NCBI RefSeq assembly: GCF_029814825.1
Contig: NZ_CP122379.1
Span: 3,202,501-3,266,500 of the forward strand
Direction of reading: 5' to 3'
DNA: 64,000 nucleotides
From: Aequorivita marisscotiae
GTDB lineage: Bacteria; Bacteroidota; Bacteroidia; Flavobacteriales; Flavobacteriaceae
The notes under the pieces are model-generated. The model saw only the letters and a program-made list of their open reading frames with translations. It searched no databases and was not told the DNA's origin. Positions 9,205-18,240 of this stretch are shown here, piece by piece; the stretch's first letter is position 1; every line of letters starts with the position of its first letter. Both the position numbers and the translations under genes were made by a program.

Positions 9205-9996
9205 TTATCTGCAGGGCAGCGCTTTTAGTTCTCCCTCAATTTCATCTGCTCGCGTTAACATAAAGTCTGGAGAATGAAAATAATTTATATAGTCTATGAA
9301 CGTAATATAAGATGATAACTTCGTTTTTTCCCAATCGCTGTCGGTGCTCTCATGAACTTTCTTCATAAAATCATCTAAATCAGAATAATCGAAATTATTC
9401 AAATCTGATGGATTTGAACCATTTTGGAGCGCATGGCAACCATTTTTTATAAAATGGGGTATAAATGATGCTTCACCATAAGGATTACCCACCTTTTCAG
9501 ATAAATATTCTAAGTCTTGGAAAAAGGCGATAACTCTCTCATTCTCCGTATTAAAGCAATGTTCCTTTACTAATTCATATAAAATTAGAATCGCATACTC
9601 TATTTTATCACTATTGAATTCATCGGGACAGTAGATTTGTGTTCCAGCCGAAAGAACGGCCAACGAGTGCAGTTCTAAGGCATCCTTTTTTCTCAAACAA
9701 TTGCTACCTGCTTTATCGATTAAAGCAGTACTTTCCAATAATTTTTTATGATAGACATGCATTAATTCAAGACAGCGTTGTTCTAGCGGCAAATTGGTTA
9801 CAGTATTTACGGTTTTTGCCATATCGCCTATAAAATCTTCCATGGCTTTGGTATTGGCGGCATCTTTACCACTATCAGTGGCATCGCCGCGTTCTTTTTT
9901 AACGTCTTCAATAAGATCGTTAACGCTAATCTGGGTGTACGATATTGTGGGTAGGGCAAAACACATTAAACATACTATTGCGTATAGAGATTTCAA
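9205..9996 (-). CDS. Secreted hypothetical protein
   Basis: 263 aa with an N-terminal signal peptide (residues 1-21, MKSLYAIVCLMCFALPTISY). The mature protein is mostly helical with scattered cysteines (ERCLELMH, SNCLRKKD, YCPDE, EHCFN, NGCHAL), suggesting disulfides in the periplasm. I recognise no family. It lies 22 bp downstream of the DUF4412 gene on the same strand and converges with ribB. Confidence 0.5.
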   Translation of the reverse strand: MKSLYAIVCLMCFALPTISYTQISVNDLIEDVKKERGDATDSGKDAANTKAMEDFIGDMAKTVNTVTNLPLEQRCLELMHVYHKKLLESTALIDKAGSNCLRKKDALELHSLAVLSAGTQIYCPDEFNSDKIEYAILILYELVKEHCFNTENERVIAFFQDLEYLSEKVGNPYGEASFIPHFIKNGCHALQNGSNPSDLNNFDYSDLDDFMKKVHESTDSDWEKTKLSSYITFIDYINYFHSPDFMLTRADEIEGELKALPCR

Positions 9997-10018
9997 ATAA
10001 TAAATATTTTAAAAAGTT

Positions 10019-10921
10019 TTACATGCCGCTGTAATCTGCTTTGCGTATGGTAAATGGTTGTTCTTTAATTGAAGTACAAATCATATGCATATTGTCTCTC
10101 TTCCGCTTGTTGGAAGTATATTCCACTTCCATCATCATAGAATTTTTATCAAAAGGAATAGTGGGTGCATTATTATCTTTTTGCATTTTTTCCATACTTG
10201 CAAACATGCCTACAAAGCTAACGGGTGCTTCATTAGTAATGTAAATTTTACTAGTGCCTTCCTCCTGTTTTACCAAATAACCTTTGCACTTGTAGCCTAA
10301 AATTGTTTTTCCGGCAATTGGGGTAATGTTTATATTATCTACATTATTTTCTTCACCGCTCTGCCCCTTTTCAATCATTTCCTGCATTTTTTCGCCTAAA
10401 GGCATACGCATTTTCATCGCGGTTTTTTGTCCGTCATTATCCATAAACATTACCATGGCTTGATTTTCTAAATCATACACTATAACGTTTTTATTTTTTT
10501 CTTCTGGCATAGCATTTCCAAAATAGCCCGCATTTGGTTGTACATAATATTTTAAAGTTGACTGATCCTTATTAGAAGTAATCTTCATATCAATCATATA
10601 TTGAAACGTATAAGCATCTGGGATCCCCTCCATGCCACCGCCAAAAATGTTCATTGCTCGTTGTTCTACCTTTGCTTTTTCCTCTTCGGTAAGTTCGTCG
10701 GAGTTAGCCTCTTCATCGTTCGATTTTTTTTCATCTCCGCCCTGTATTACACCGTCGATGGTTTTATCTGTAGATTTTGATACTTCGCGGTCTGTTTTGT
10801 TTAAAACAGTTCTCTCCACCGCATTTTCTGCTGTTTTCTTAAGTTTTTTTAGAAATTGAGCCTGTGCAGTTGTACCTAAAAAAAAGATAGCCAATAAAAT
10901 AAGTAAATGTTTAGTCTTCAT
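10019..10921 (-). CDS. DUF4412 domain secreted protein
   Basis: 300 aa. Signal peptide (residues 1-21, ending TAQA), a charged low-complexity stretch (DEEANSDELTEEEKAKVEQ), then a beta-rich domain with NVIVYDLENQAMVMFM and GYKCKGYLVKQEEGTSKIYI, the pattern I associate with DUF4412. The role is unknown; related proteins are periplasmic and LolA-like in outline. First gene of a likely two-gene unit with 9205-9996. Confidence 0.65.
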   Translation of the reverse strand: MKTKHLLILLAIFFLGTTAQAQFLKKLKKTAENAVERTVLNKTDREVSKSTDKTIDGVIQGGDEKKSNDEEANSDELTEEEKAKVEQRAMNIFGGGMEGIPDAYTFQYMIDMKITSNKDQSTLKYYVQPNAGYFGNAMPEEKNKNVIVYDLENQAMVMFMDNDGQKTAMKMRMPLGEKMQEMIEKGQSGEENNVDNINITPIAGKTILGYKCKGYLVKQEEGTSKIYITNEAPVSFVGMFASMEKMQKDNNAPTIPFDKNSMMMEVEYTSNKRKRDNMHMICTSIKEQPFTIRKADYSGM

Positions 10922-11182
10922 AATTTTTTAATGATTTATGTTTTTATAAAAGTTTTTACGTTAATCAATTTTTTTCGACTTTAAATCAAAAGGTATTTTA
11001 TAACCATCGTTAAAATACTAAATAAAATTAAATATAGAAAAATCTCTTTAATTCTACCTCCCTTAATAGTTTAATTAATAAGTATATAGTAAGGGTTTGA
11101 TAGCAAGTTTTTATGAATTATAAATTTATTGTCGGAGATCCTACAATTTATTTCGAAGCTATTTTGAAGAATAAAAGTATAA
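10922..11182. other. A+T-rich intergenic stretch, nothing recognised
   Basis: Upstream of the DUF4412 gene and downstream of the aminotransferase gene, both on the minus strand. No open frame, RNA gene or clear -7 box was seen. Confidence 0.5.
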
Positions 11183-11214
11183 AAAAACCCAGCCGAAAAA
11201 TGTACTGAGTTTTT
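11183..11214 (-). terminator. Terminator of the aminotransferase gene
   Basis: Read on the minus strand, AAAAACTCAG and CTGGGTTTTT form an imperfect 10-bp stem around a ~12-nt loop, ending in a T run. It lies 57 bp after the stop of the gene at 11271-12464. Confidence 0.55.
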
Positions 11215-11270
11215 GAATTAAATTGGTTAAAAATCTAGTTCAACCTATGAAAACATAATTTATAAAAGCA

Positions 11271-12464
11271 TTACAATACCGATGCAATTGCTTTTTTTAA
11301 CGCCTCTGCCCGCTCGTGAACCTGCTTTTCTTTCCATCCTATTTTTATTAATGAAGAAATAGTTCTACTCATTATAGCATCACTTTTAGAAAAATCTGTG
11401 TTGTTTAAATCTTGCATCTGGTTTTTTACTTCGGCAGGAAGATTGCCGAGTGATTTTAAATTGCGAAGGTGTTCCCAACCATTTATGTAATGCCAGTTGT
11501 TTGTGTACCAATAAAAACAAGCATCTACTCCAGCATCAATTAATGCTTTGTGCGCTTTTTGGGTAAGTTCTTCTGTAGGGAGATAAAAACTTAAAAACGA
11601 ATAATTTTCTTCACCACCTTCGGGAACTTTTCTAAAGGTTACTCCCTGTACTGTTTCCAAAGCATTACGAAGAATGGTATAATTATCTTTCTGAATTTTT
11701 AAAATACCGTCTAATTTATCTAGCTGTGCCAAACCAACGGCAGCATTTAATTCTGAAATTCTAAAATTATACCCTAAAAAAGGATGTGATTCGGCACCGC
11801 GATCGTTACCTATGTGGTCGTGACCGTGATCCTGATAGTGATCTGCATGGAGGGCATATTTTTTATTATTGGTTAAAACAGCTCCCCCTTCGCCACAGGT
11901 AATAGTTTTTACATAATCGAATGAAAAACACCCTAAATCGCCATAACTTCCTAAAGCTTTGCCTTCGTAGGTGCCACCAATAGCTTGGCATGCGTCTTCT
12001 AACAGAATAAGATTGTGTTCTTTGCAGATGGCTTTTAACGCTCTTAAATCTGCCATAGAGCCGCACATATGTACGGGCATTACACATTTGGTTTTGGGTG
12101 TAATTGCAGCTTCCACTGCTTTTGGATCTACTGTTAAAGTATCATCAATATCAACCAAAATAGGTACGGCTCCCAAGGCCAAAATAGACTCAAAACTAGC
12201 AACAAACGTAAAAGTTGGCATAATTACCTCATCGCCTGCACCAATGCCAGCAGAAGCTAAAGCTACGGTTAGCGCTGCAGTGCCGCTAGAAACCAATTGG
12301 CAATATTTTGCGTCCATTCGTTTTGCAAAAGCTGTTTCAAATTCCAGTGCTTTCCAATGATTGTTGCGCATTCCATCAAAACCATAGCGCATTAAAACTC
12401 CTGATTCTAAAACGTCGTTTACTTGTTTGCGCTCTTCGGCGCCGAAAATTTCAAATCCGGGCAT
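11271..12464 (-). CDS. kdnA: DegT/DnrJ/EryC1-family aminotransferase, KdnA-like (8-amino-Kdo synthesis)
   Basis: 397 aa, full length for the PLP-dependent sugar aminotransferase fold. The PLP lysine lies in SFDYVKTITCGEGGAV, and DEVIMPTFTFVAS and LLEDACQAIGG are family motifs. Specific stretches (MPGFEIFG at the start, HMCGSMADL, DHGHDHIG.DRGAESHP, CFYWYTNNWHY, KSDAIMSRTISSLIK) agree with what I remember of KdnA, which aminates C8 of 3-deoxy-octulosonate. The usual partner dehydrogenase KdnB is not in the window. The general family is certain; KdnA is an inference from remembered motifs. Confidence 0.72.
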   Translation of the reverse strand: MPGFEIFGAEERKQVNDVLESGVLMRYGFDGMRNNHWKALEFETAFAKRMDAKYCQLVSSGTAALTVALASAGIGAGDEVIMPTFTFVASFESILALGAVPILVDIDDTLTVDPKAVEAAITPKTKCVMPVHMCGSMADLRALKAICKEHNLILLEDACQAIGGTYEGKALGSYGDLGCFSFDYVKTITCGEGGAVLTNNKKYALHADHYQDHGHDHIGNDRGAESHPFLGYNFRISELNAAVGLAQLDKLDGILKIQKDNYTILRNALETVQGVTFRKVPEGGEENYSFLSFYLPTEELTQKAHKALIDAGVDACFYWYTNNWHYINGWEHLRNLKSLGNLPAEVKNQMQDLNNTDFSKSDAIMSRTISSLIKIGWKEKQVHERAEALKKAIASVL

Positions 12465-12558
12465 TTTTTAAATATTAAGGTTAATGTAATTTTTAATTTA
12501 TAGGTATCCTTCAAAGATAAGGGTGTAGATTAAAAAACTGATAAATTTTTATAATAAA

Positions 12559-13197
12559 TTAATCTATCACAATTGTAAGTTCATCTACCCCGCGACGTAC
12601 TTTTTTAAGGTTAATAAAGAAATCTGATTCGTCTCGATAGCCAACCGGAAGTACAATTACAGACTCCAAACCTTTTTTATCTAGACCGAGGAGTGCGTCG
12701 TATTTTTCAGATTGAAAACCTTCCATCGGGCAGGCATCAATTTTTTCTACGGCGCAAACCGTTAATAAAGCACCCAAGGTTAGGTAGAGTTGGTTTATCA
12801 TCCAATCTTTTATCTCGGCACTATTTTTTTCGGTGAAAGACTCGATAAGATCCTTTTCAAAGGGTTCTAAAATGGTACGTGGCGTTTTTCGCAACCCTTC
12901 CACCCGCTTAAAATGATCTACAATAAAGTTTTCATCAATGCTTTTTTCAATACAAAGTATTAAAACGTGGGAAGCGTCCCGAACTTGCGATTGGTGATAG
13001 GAAAGAGGCATTAATTGCTCCTTTAATTTAGGGTTGGAAACCACGATTAGTTTTAACGGCTGCAACCCAAAAGACGTGGCTGTTAAATTGAAGGTTTGCT
13101 TTAGGATTTTCAACTTTTCATCCGAAAGCATTTTTGATGGATCGAATTTTTTTGTTGCGTATCGCCAATGTAAATTATCAATTATATTTGAAGACAT
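12559..13197 (-). CDS. Nitroreductase-family NAD(P)H-dependent oxidoreductase
   Basis: 212 aa. The N-terminus LHWRYATKKFDPSKML and TATSFGLQPLKLIVV are the FMN-binding start of NfsB-like nitroreductases; LGALLTVCAVEKIDACPMEGF and VIVLPVGYRDESD complete the pattern. It acts as a cytoplasmic FMN dimer reducing quinones or nitro compounds with NAD(P)H. Its natural substrate cannot be told from sequence. Single gene, 94 bp upstream (minus strand) of kdnA. Confidence 0.85.
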   Translation of the reverse strand: MSSNIIDNLHWRYATKKFDPSKMLSDEKLKILKQTFNLTATSFGLQPLKLIVVSNPKLKEQLMPLSYHQSQVRDASHVLILCIEKSIDENFIVDHFKRVEGLRKTPRTILEPFEKDLIESFTEKNSAEIKDWMINQLYLTLGALLTVCAVEKIDACPMEGFQSEKYDALLGLDKKGLESVIVLPVGYRDESDFFINLKKVRRGVDELTIVID

Positions 13198-13338
13198 TTA
13201 TTTGAATAAATTAGAGAAATACAAAAATACTGATAAAAGTATTACTGCATATTTTTTAGTAATGTTCCTCATTTTAATTACTTATAATTTTATAAAAATA
13301 TAATTGCAAAAAGAGTTAGAATATTTAAAAAAGCTTTT

Positions 13339-13346
13339 TATATTTG
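13339..13346 (+). promoter_or_regulatory. -7 promoter element of tRNA-Ser
   Basis: TATATTTG followed by CA fits TAnnTTTG and stands 38 bp before the mature tRNA. No clear -33 element was found. Confidence 0.55.
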
Positions 13347-13384
13347 CACCCGCATTAAGGCAAATAGCTTTATGAGGCACTCAA

Positions 13385-13469
13385 GGAGAAATGGCAGAGT
13401 GGTCGAATGCGGCAGTCTTGAAAACTGTTGAGGGTCACACCTCCGGGGGTTCGAATCCCTCTTTCTCCG
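13385..13469 (+). tRNA. tRNA-Ser(TGA)
   Basis: 85-nt class II tRNA. Acceptor arms GGAGAAA (13385-13391) and TTTCTCC (13462-13468) pair perfectly with discriminator G at 13469; anticodon stem GCAGT/ACTGT holds loop CTTGAAA, anticodon TGA at 13419-13421; a long variable arm and GGTTCGAATCC T-arm follow. CCA is not encoded. It borders a truncated integrase, so it is the likely attachment site of the island to its right. Confidence 0.97.
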
Positions 13470-13491
13470 CTTAGAGATTATCAAATCTCCC

Positions 13492-13526
13492 AAAAACCCG
13501 ATAAACACTATGTTTATCGGGTTTTT
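13492..13526 (+). terminator. Strong terminator after tRNA-Ser
   Basis: A perfect 15-bp inverted repeat (arms 13492-13506 and 13512-13526, loop ACTAT) with flanking A and T runs. Confidence 0.9.
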
Positions 13527-13579
13527 ACATTTTCTTCAATATCAAACAAAATCATATAATATTAAATAAAGAGTGCGGG

Positions 13580-13709
13580 ATTCGGTGCGGAAATTTTTAG
13601 TCGAATATACGCACCGAATTATTTGTTAAATGTTGCTATATAGGCTTTTATATCGATTTTAAATAATTATTTTTTGTATCTTTAAGGATAACAAAAAGTA
13701 CGCACCGAT
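13580..13709 (+). repeat. Repeats ATTCGGTGCG/CGCACCGAAT, likely integrase arm or operator sites
   Basis: ATTCGGTGCG at 13580-13589 is the exact inverse of CGCACCGAAT at 13610-13619. TACGCACCGA recurs as a direct repeat at 13608-13617 and 13699-13708, the last copy running into the integrase start codon. GTGCGG also occurs at 13574-13579. Repeats like this between a tRNA attachment site and an integrase gene are usual for arm-type binding or autoregulation; the role is inferred. Confidence 0.55.
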
Positions 13710-13865
13710 GCAAACTACATTTTCCATCCTATTTTACCCAAGAGGAAATGATATTGATAGAAATGGAAACGCCCCTATTTACGCACGAATTACTGTTAAT
13801 GGTAAGAGAAGTGAGTTTAGTATAAAACGTAAAGTGCAAAAAACGGGCATAGTATACCACCCACA
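13708..13865 (+). pseudogene. Tyrosine recombinase (integrase), N-terminal fragment
   Basis: The first ~45 codons (MQTTFSILFYPRGNDIDRNG, then APIYARITVNGKRSEFSIKR) are the arm-binding N-terminus of Bacteroidetes tyrosine integrases, normally ~400 aa. The likeness stops near codon 46 (VQKTG); after that the frame runs into the IS21 end and stops at 13935. The SAM-like and catalytic domains (R-H-R-Y) are absent here and I do not see them on the far side of the IS at 16362-16411, so the gene lost its 3' part rather than being only interrupted. Confidence 0.75.
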
Positions 13866-13985
13866 GCGGATTAATGTGAGCATAGCGCGGCGGGTGAAAG
13901 TGAACCACCTGGAGCGGGTGAAAGTGAACCACTAAAAATCGATTCTATTTGTAACGCTTTAAATATCTTTTTAAAAAAAGATATT

Positions 13986-15530
13986 ATGGCCAACAAGCAA
14001 ATAGATATGCGAAAAATAAAACAGGTTTTCAAACTTTACAGTGAGGGCGTCAGTAAGCGTAAAATAAGCCTTCAGCTAGGATTATCACGCAATACCATCA
14101 CTAAATATATCGATTTCTTTAATCGGTACCATCTGACAAGCTATGAAGTGTCCGCGATGACACTCGAGGAACTGAACAGGCTCCTTAAGACCGACCAAAA
14201 GGGCAAGAGCCAACAGCTCTTGACCCTAGAGAAGTACTTTCCCTCCTTTGACAAGGAACTGCGCAAAACGGGCGTGACCAAGGAACTGCTCTGGCAAGAG
14301 TACTTTGCCAAGCACCCAGATGGCTACAGGCTTTCCCAGTTCAGGTATTGGTACAGGGAATGGGTAAAGGAAGTATCCCCGGTCATGCACTTCACACATA
14401 AGGCCGGCGATAAACTTTTCATTGATTTTACGGGCAAGAAGCTTTCCATTGTAGATCGCTATACGGGGGAGATACAGGAACTGGAGGTCTTTGTCTGCGT
14501 ACTGGGCAGTAGCCAATACACGTATGTTGAGGCCTGTGAGAGCCAAAAGAAAGAGGACTTCATAGGCTGTGTGGAAAACGCTCTCTGGTTCTATGGCGGC
14601 GTACCACAGGCCCTGGTGCCCGATAACCTAAGGGCCGCAGTCACCAAGAGCAGCCGTTATGAGCCTAAGGTAAACGAGACCTTTGTAGATTTTGCCGAGC
14701 ACTATGAAACGGCGGTACTTCCCACCAGGGCCTACAGGCCCAGGGACAAGGCCATCGTTGAGAACGCAGTGCGCATAATATACACCCGTGTCTTTGCGCC
14801 ATTGCGTAACCAGACCTTCCATACCAAGGCCGCCCTGAACAAGGCCATACTGGAGCTTCTAAAAATCCATAACAGTACATCTTTTAGGGGACGTGAATAT
14901 TCCCGCCATTCGTTATTCGAAGAGATTGAAAAGCACCAGCTCAGGCCCTTGCCCGCCCAGCGCTATGAGATCAAACGCTACGCCAATGCGACGGTCCATA
15001 AAAACAGCCATATTTATTTTAGCAAGGACAAGCACTATTATAGCCTGCCCTATCAGCATATAGGCAAGCGCGTAAAAGTGGTCTACTCAGATAGCGAAAT
15101 AGAGATCTACTGCCAGCACGAACTGCTTACGGTCCATCCAAGGGCGAGACAGAAATATGGATATAGCACAATAAAGGAACACATGCCTTCCCATCATCGC
15201 TTTATCAGCGAGTGGAGCAGTGAAAAGTTCATTGCCTGGGCGTCGCAGATAGGTGTCCACTGCAAGTCGCTGATCATCCATATACTGGAAAAGAAACAAC
15301 ATCCCGAGCAATCCTATAAATCGTGCCTGGGCATATTGCACCTCACCAAAAAGGTAGGCAATACCCGGCTGGACAATGCCTGTAAGCGCGCCCTGGATTA
15401 TGGCGCGTACAATTATAACATCATAGAGCGTATCCTTAAAAATGGATGGGACACCCTAGATGAGGGCACCGAGGAACAGACCAATATCCCGCACCATTAT
15501 AACATCAGGGGGAGCCATTATTATAAATAA
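13986..15530 (+). CDS. istA: IS21-family transposase IstA
   Basis: 514 aa. N-terminal helix-turn-helix (KRKISLQLGLSRNTITKYI, residues ~19-38), then an integrase-type DDE core: Asp in KLFIDFTGKKL, Asp in QALVPDNLRAAV, Glu in DKAIVENAVRIIYTRV. It cuts and joins the element ends. The ATG at 13986 follows an A-rich stretch and gives the full family length. It lies 17 bp before istB, as usual for the family. Looks intact. Confidence 0.95.
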   Translation: MANKQIDMRKIKQVFKLYSEGVSKRKISLQLGLSRNTITKYIDFFNRYHLTSYEVSAMTLEELNRLLKTDQKGKSQQLLTLEKYFPSFDKELRKTGVTKELLWQEYFAKHPDGYRLSQFRYWYREWVKEVSPVMHFTHKAGDKLFIDFTGKKLSIVDRYTGEIQELEVFVCVLGSSQYTYVEACESQKKEDFIGCVENALWFYGGVPQALVPDNLRAAVTKSSRYEPKVNETFVDFAEHYETAVLPTRAYRPRDKAIVENAVRIIYTRVFAPLRNQTFHTKAALNKAILELLKIHNSTSFRGREYSRHSLFEEIEKHQLRPLPAQRYEIKRYANATVHKNSHIYFSKDKHYYSLPYQHIGKRVKVVYSDSEIEIYCQHELLTVHPRARQKYGYSTIKEHMPSHHRFISEWSSEKFIAWASQIGVHCKSLIIHILEKKQHPEQSYKSCLGILHLTKKVGNTRLDNACKRALDYGAYNYNIIERILKNGWDTLDEGTEEQTNIPHHYNIRGSHYYK

Positions 15531-15547
15531 ATTAAAACCAAAAAACT

Positions 15548-16279
15548 ATGAACACACAGACATTGGAACACATGAAACAGTTAAGGCTATACGGTATGCA
15601 CAGGGCCTTTGACAGCAGTCTTTCGCCACAGAGTATAACCTATACCCGAGATGAACTCGTAGCATATCTCATCCAAAGTGAATGGGATGACCGCCAAAAC
15701 CGAAAAATAGAGCGGATGACAAAGGCCGCACGCTTTAGGTACAGTGCGGTAATGGAGGCCATAGATTTTGATGCCTCGAGAGCACTGGACAAAAACCAGA
15801 TACAGCGCTTTGCGAGCTGTGATTTTATACGGCAAAAACAGAACATACTTATTACGGGAAGTACCGGTGCCGGAAAAAGTTATATGGCATCGGCCATTGG
15901 GCACCAGGCCTGTTCATTGGGATTTAAGGTTATGTACTACAATACCAACAAACTCTTTACCATGCTCAAGACATCAAAAGCAGATGGGTCTTATTTAAAG
16001 CAGATCAATAAACTGGAAAAACAGGATCTCCTCATTTTGGATGACTTTGGCCTTAATGCCCTGGATGCCCTGAACAGACATTCCTTTATGGAAATCATTG
16101 AGGACCGACATGGTGAGCACAGTATAATTATAGCCTCCCAATTACCAGTGGAAGCCTGGCATGAAATCATAGGGGAACAGACCATTGCAGATGCCATTTT
16201 GGACCGTCTTGTACATAATGCGCACAGAATAGATATCAAAGGGGAATCGATGCGCAAAAAAATGAAAAATAAATATTAA
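15548..16279 (+). CDS. istB: IS21-family helper ATPase IstB
   Basis: 243 aa AAA+ ATPase, normal length. Walker A GSTGAGKS near residue 104, Walker B LLILDDFGL near 158, and the C-terminal DRLVHNAHRIDIKGESMR. IstB assembles on target DNA and stimulates IstA. Looks intact, so the element may still be active. Confidence 0.95.
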   Translation: MNTQTLEHMKQLRLYGMHRAFDSSLSPQSITYTRDELVAYLIQSEWDDRQNRKIERMTKAARFRYSAVMEAIDFDASRALDKNQIQRFASCDFIRQKQNILITGSTGAGKSYMASAIGHQACSLGFKVMYYNTNKLFTMLKTSKADGSYLKQINKLEKQDLLILDDFGLNALDALNRHSFMEIIEDRHGEHSIIIASQLPVEAWHEIIGEQTIADAILDRLVHNAHRIDIKGESMRKKMKNKY

Positions 16280-16411
16280 ATTTAACCACAAATGAATCGA
16301 TTTTGAGCACTTACTTTGCTATGCTCACTTTCATCCGCCGCAAGTGGCTCACTTTGTCCGCCCTATCCAATAAAGCAACAAATACGGTATTCATAATTCA
16401 TAATGAGAATT

Positions 16412-18168
16412 TTATTTTGTGACTACACTTATCATTTTCTCCAATAATTCTGTTGGTTTTGGCCTTCTATATTTGTCGTCAATTTTGTTATCGAGGTAAT
16501 GGGCGAAAGAGGCATAGCTCTCACTGATAATATCGTCAACTTGTTGTTGGTTTTTGAAGCGGTGGTTTTTCAAATTTATATTCAAATACTTGGAATGGTA
16601 TTCCAACAGACAATCTTCAAAAGAAAGTTTACGGGTTTCAAAAAAGTGACTGTTATAAATTAGAGTGTCCATATCTATAATGATAAGACTTCTTACATTT
16701 TCTACATTCAAACCCTCTTCATTAAAATTGTGAGTGCATTTTTAAACCATCCATCAATTAGCTTATTCATTCCTGGCGTATTGAACATTCTGTAATGGAC
16801 AATTAATATTGGATATATATGTGCTTTTTCAGAGGGTGCGTTTTTATCAAATGAAAGTGATTGGGTCAATATCTCTCTTATGGTGTCTTTAAGTTGTAAC
16901 ACTGCTTTTGACTTGCCTTTTTCATTTTCTACAAAGGTAATTTTAAGCTTTTCCAATACTTCATTATAATTGGTAGATTGCTTTATTTCCTTTCCTAAAA
17001 GAACATCTTTTGATTCAAACACAAATATTCTTTTGCCATTGCGCACATAATAATCCGGTGCTCCTTCAAATTCTGCATCCAATTCCTTACCGGACTTTTG
17101 TATAAATCTATTACCAAATATCTTCTTCAGTGTTTGATTCAATAAATATTGTTCAGAAAATTCCAAATTTTTAATGCCATAAAGGTTTTTTAACTGTTGG
17201 TTTTCCGGAAGCGTGGCATTGATGTCCTTAAAACGAAAATACAAGCCTTTGTAAATCATTTCTACAACAAATAATGGATAGATAATTCTATATTTTCCTT
17301 CATCTATTTTATAGAGCGGATAACTTCGAGTTTTGGTAAAATCAAAATCGGTTAACCTTTCATCATCCAGTTTTATATGTTTCTCAATAAACAATGAGAG
17401 TTCTTCCTGCTTGTCAGCCTCCAGATGTATTTCAGTTTGAGCCTCTCTTTTTGCGGTTAGCACGGGAAAAACAATACACAATAATTTATGAAGATACTTC
17501 TTGAAATTTGGGACATCATAATAATTATAAAATGCCTTGATTAGATGCTCGCTACCTTGAAATGATTCTAAAAACTCAAAGAAACTGTAGGCTTTCAAAA
17601 ATTGACAGTAAAACACCTTATTTATTTGGTAGTCTGTAATATCGAAACTGTGCAGATTATTTCCTATGAAAAAATTCGTGAGATTGCCATTAATATCATA
17701 TTCCTTAAAATTTTGTGCTAAATCCTTACCTCGTTCCGTAATTGTTTTTTGATTGAAAACAGTGTAGGCCTTGAAAAAATTGATTTCAATATCTAAAAAT
17801 TCCTCTCTGCTATATTCCTTATTATCAAATTCGGCTGGATTATCGTAAACGTACTCAAAATAGGTAAGACTACTCATTGGATATAGGACTTCAAAACTTT
17901 CTATATCGAAATCATTTTCCCTTGCAAAAATTACCATCCGTTTATAAACACTATCTGCAAATTGAAAATTGGCTTCTGAAAAATATTCTGGCAAAAAGCC
18001 TGTAAGACCAGAAAATTTAGAACCGCTATTTTTAATTCCCAATAGAAAAGAACCCATTAACAATCGCATATCCTTGCCTAAATCCTTCAAATAATGGTCT
18101 ATGGATTTTTGTTCTTCTTCAGGAAAGCAGACCTCGAAAGTTAATGGCATTTTAATTGTTACACCCAT
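16412..18168 (-). pseudogene. PD-(D/E)XK nuclease-like protein of ~585 aa, split by a frameshift
   Basis: A 486-codon frame (16708-18168) and a 99-codon frame (16412-16711) overlap. The second opens only with a TTG, and its frame reads on upstream as NEEGLNVENVRSLIIIDMD, which joins naturally to FKNALTIL of the first. One missing A or T in the run ATTTTAATG near 16725 explains the break. The large part holds a nuclease-like signature, Asp in GAPDYYVRNGK followed by FVFESKD (E-x-K). The small part (LIIIDMDTLIYNSHF) looks like the C-terminal domain of the same protein. Unknown role; its neighbours suggest defence. If the break is a sequencing error, the gene is intact. Confidence 0.55.
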
Positions 18169-18240
18169 ATTCTATAAAACATACCTTCATTTCTAACTTT
18201 TAATTTAACAATAGATTTTCTACCCACCTTTTCTACCCAC

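Larger units (their letters stand above)
13866..16361 (+). mobile_element. IS21-family insertion sequence
   Basis: Two genes istA and istB lie between inverted, internally repeated ends. Left end: GCGGATTAATGTGAGC (13866-13881), then GGGTGAAAGTGAACCAC twice (ending 13908 and 13932, 24-bp spacing), then AAAATCGATTC. Right end, read inward on the minus strand: GCGGACAAAGTGAGCC (from 16361), GCGGATGAAAGTGAGC (from 16338), then AAAATCGATTC. Multiple end repeats are typical of IS21. The exact outer base is uncertain by a few nucleotides. No target duplication was found, which fits a deletion beside the element. Base composition is clearly richer in G+C than the neighbours. Confidence 0.88.

Noticed and set aside
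13034..13303. Plus-strand frame opposite the nitroreductase start
   Set aside because: Antisense shadow and A+T-rich leader with no coding pattern.
13849..13935. C-terminal ~30 codons of the integrase frame as real protein
   Set aside because: They are read from the IS21 end (repeated RVKVNHLERVKVNH) and do not resemble integrase.
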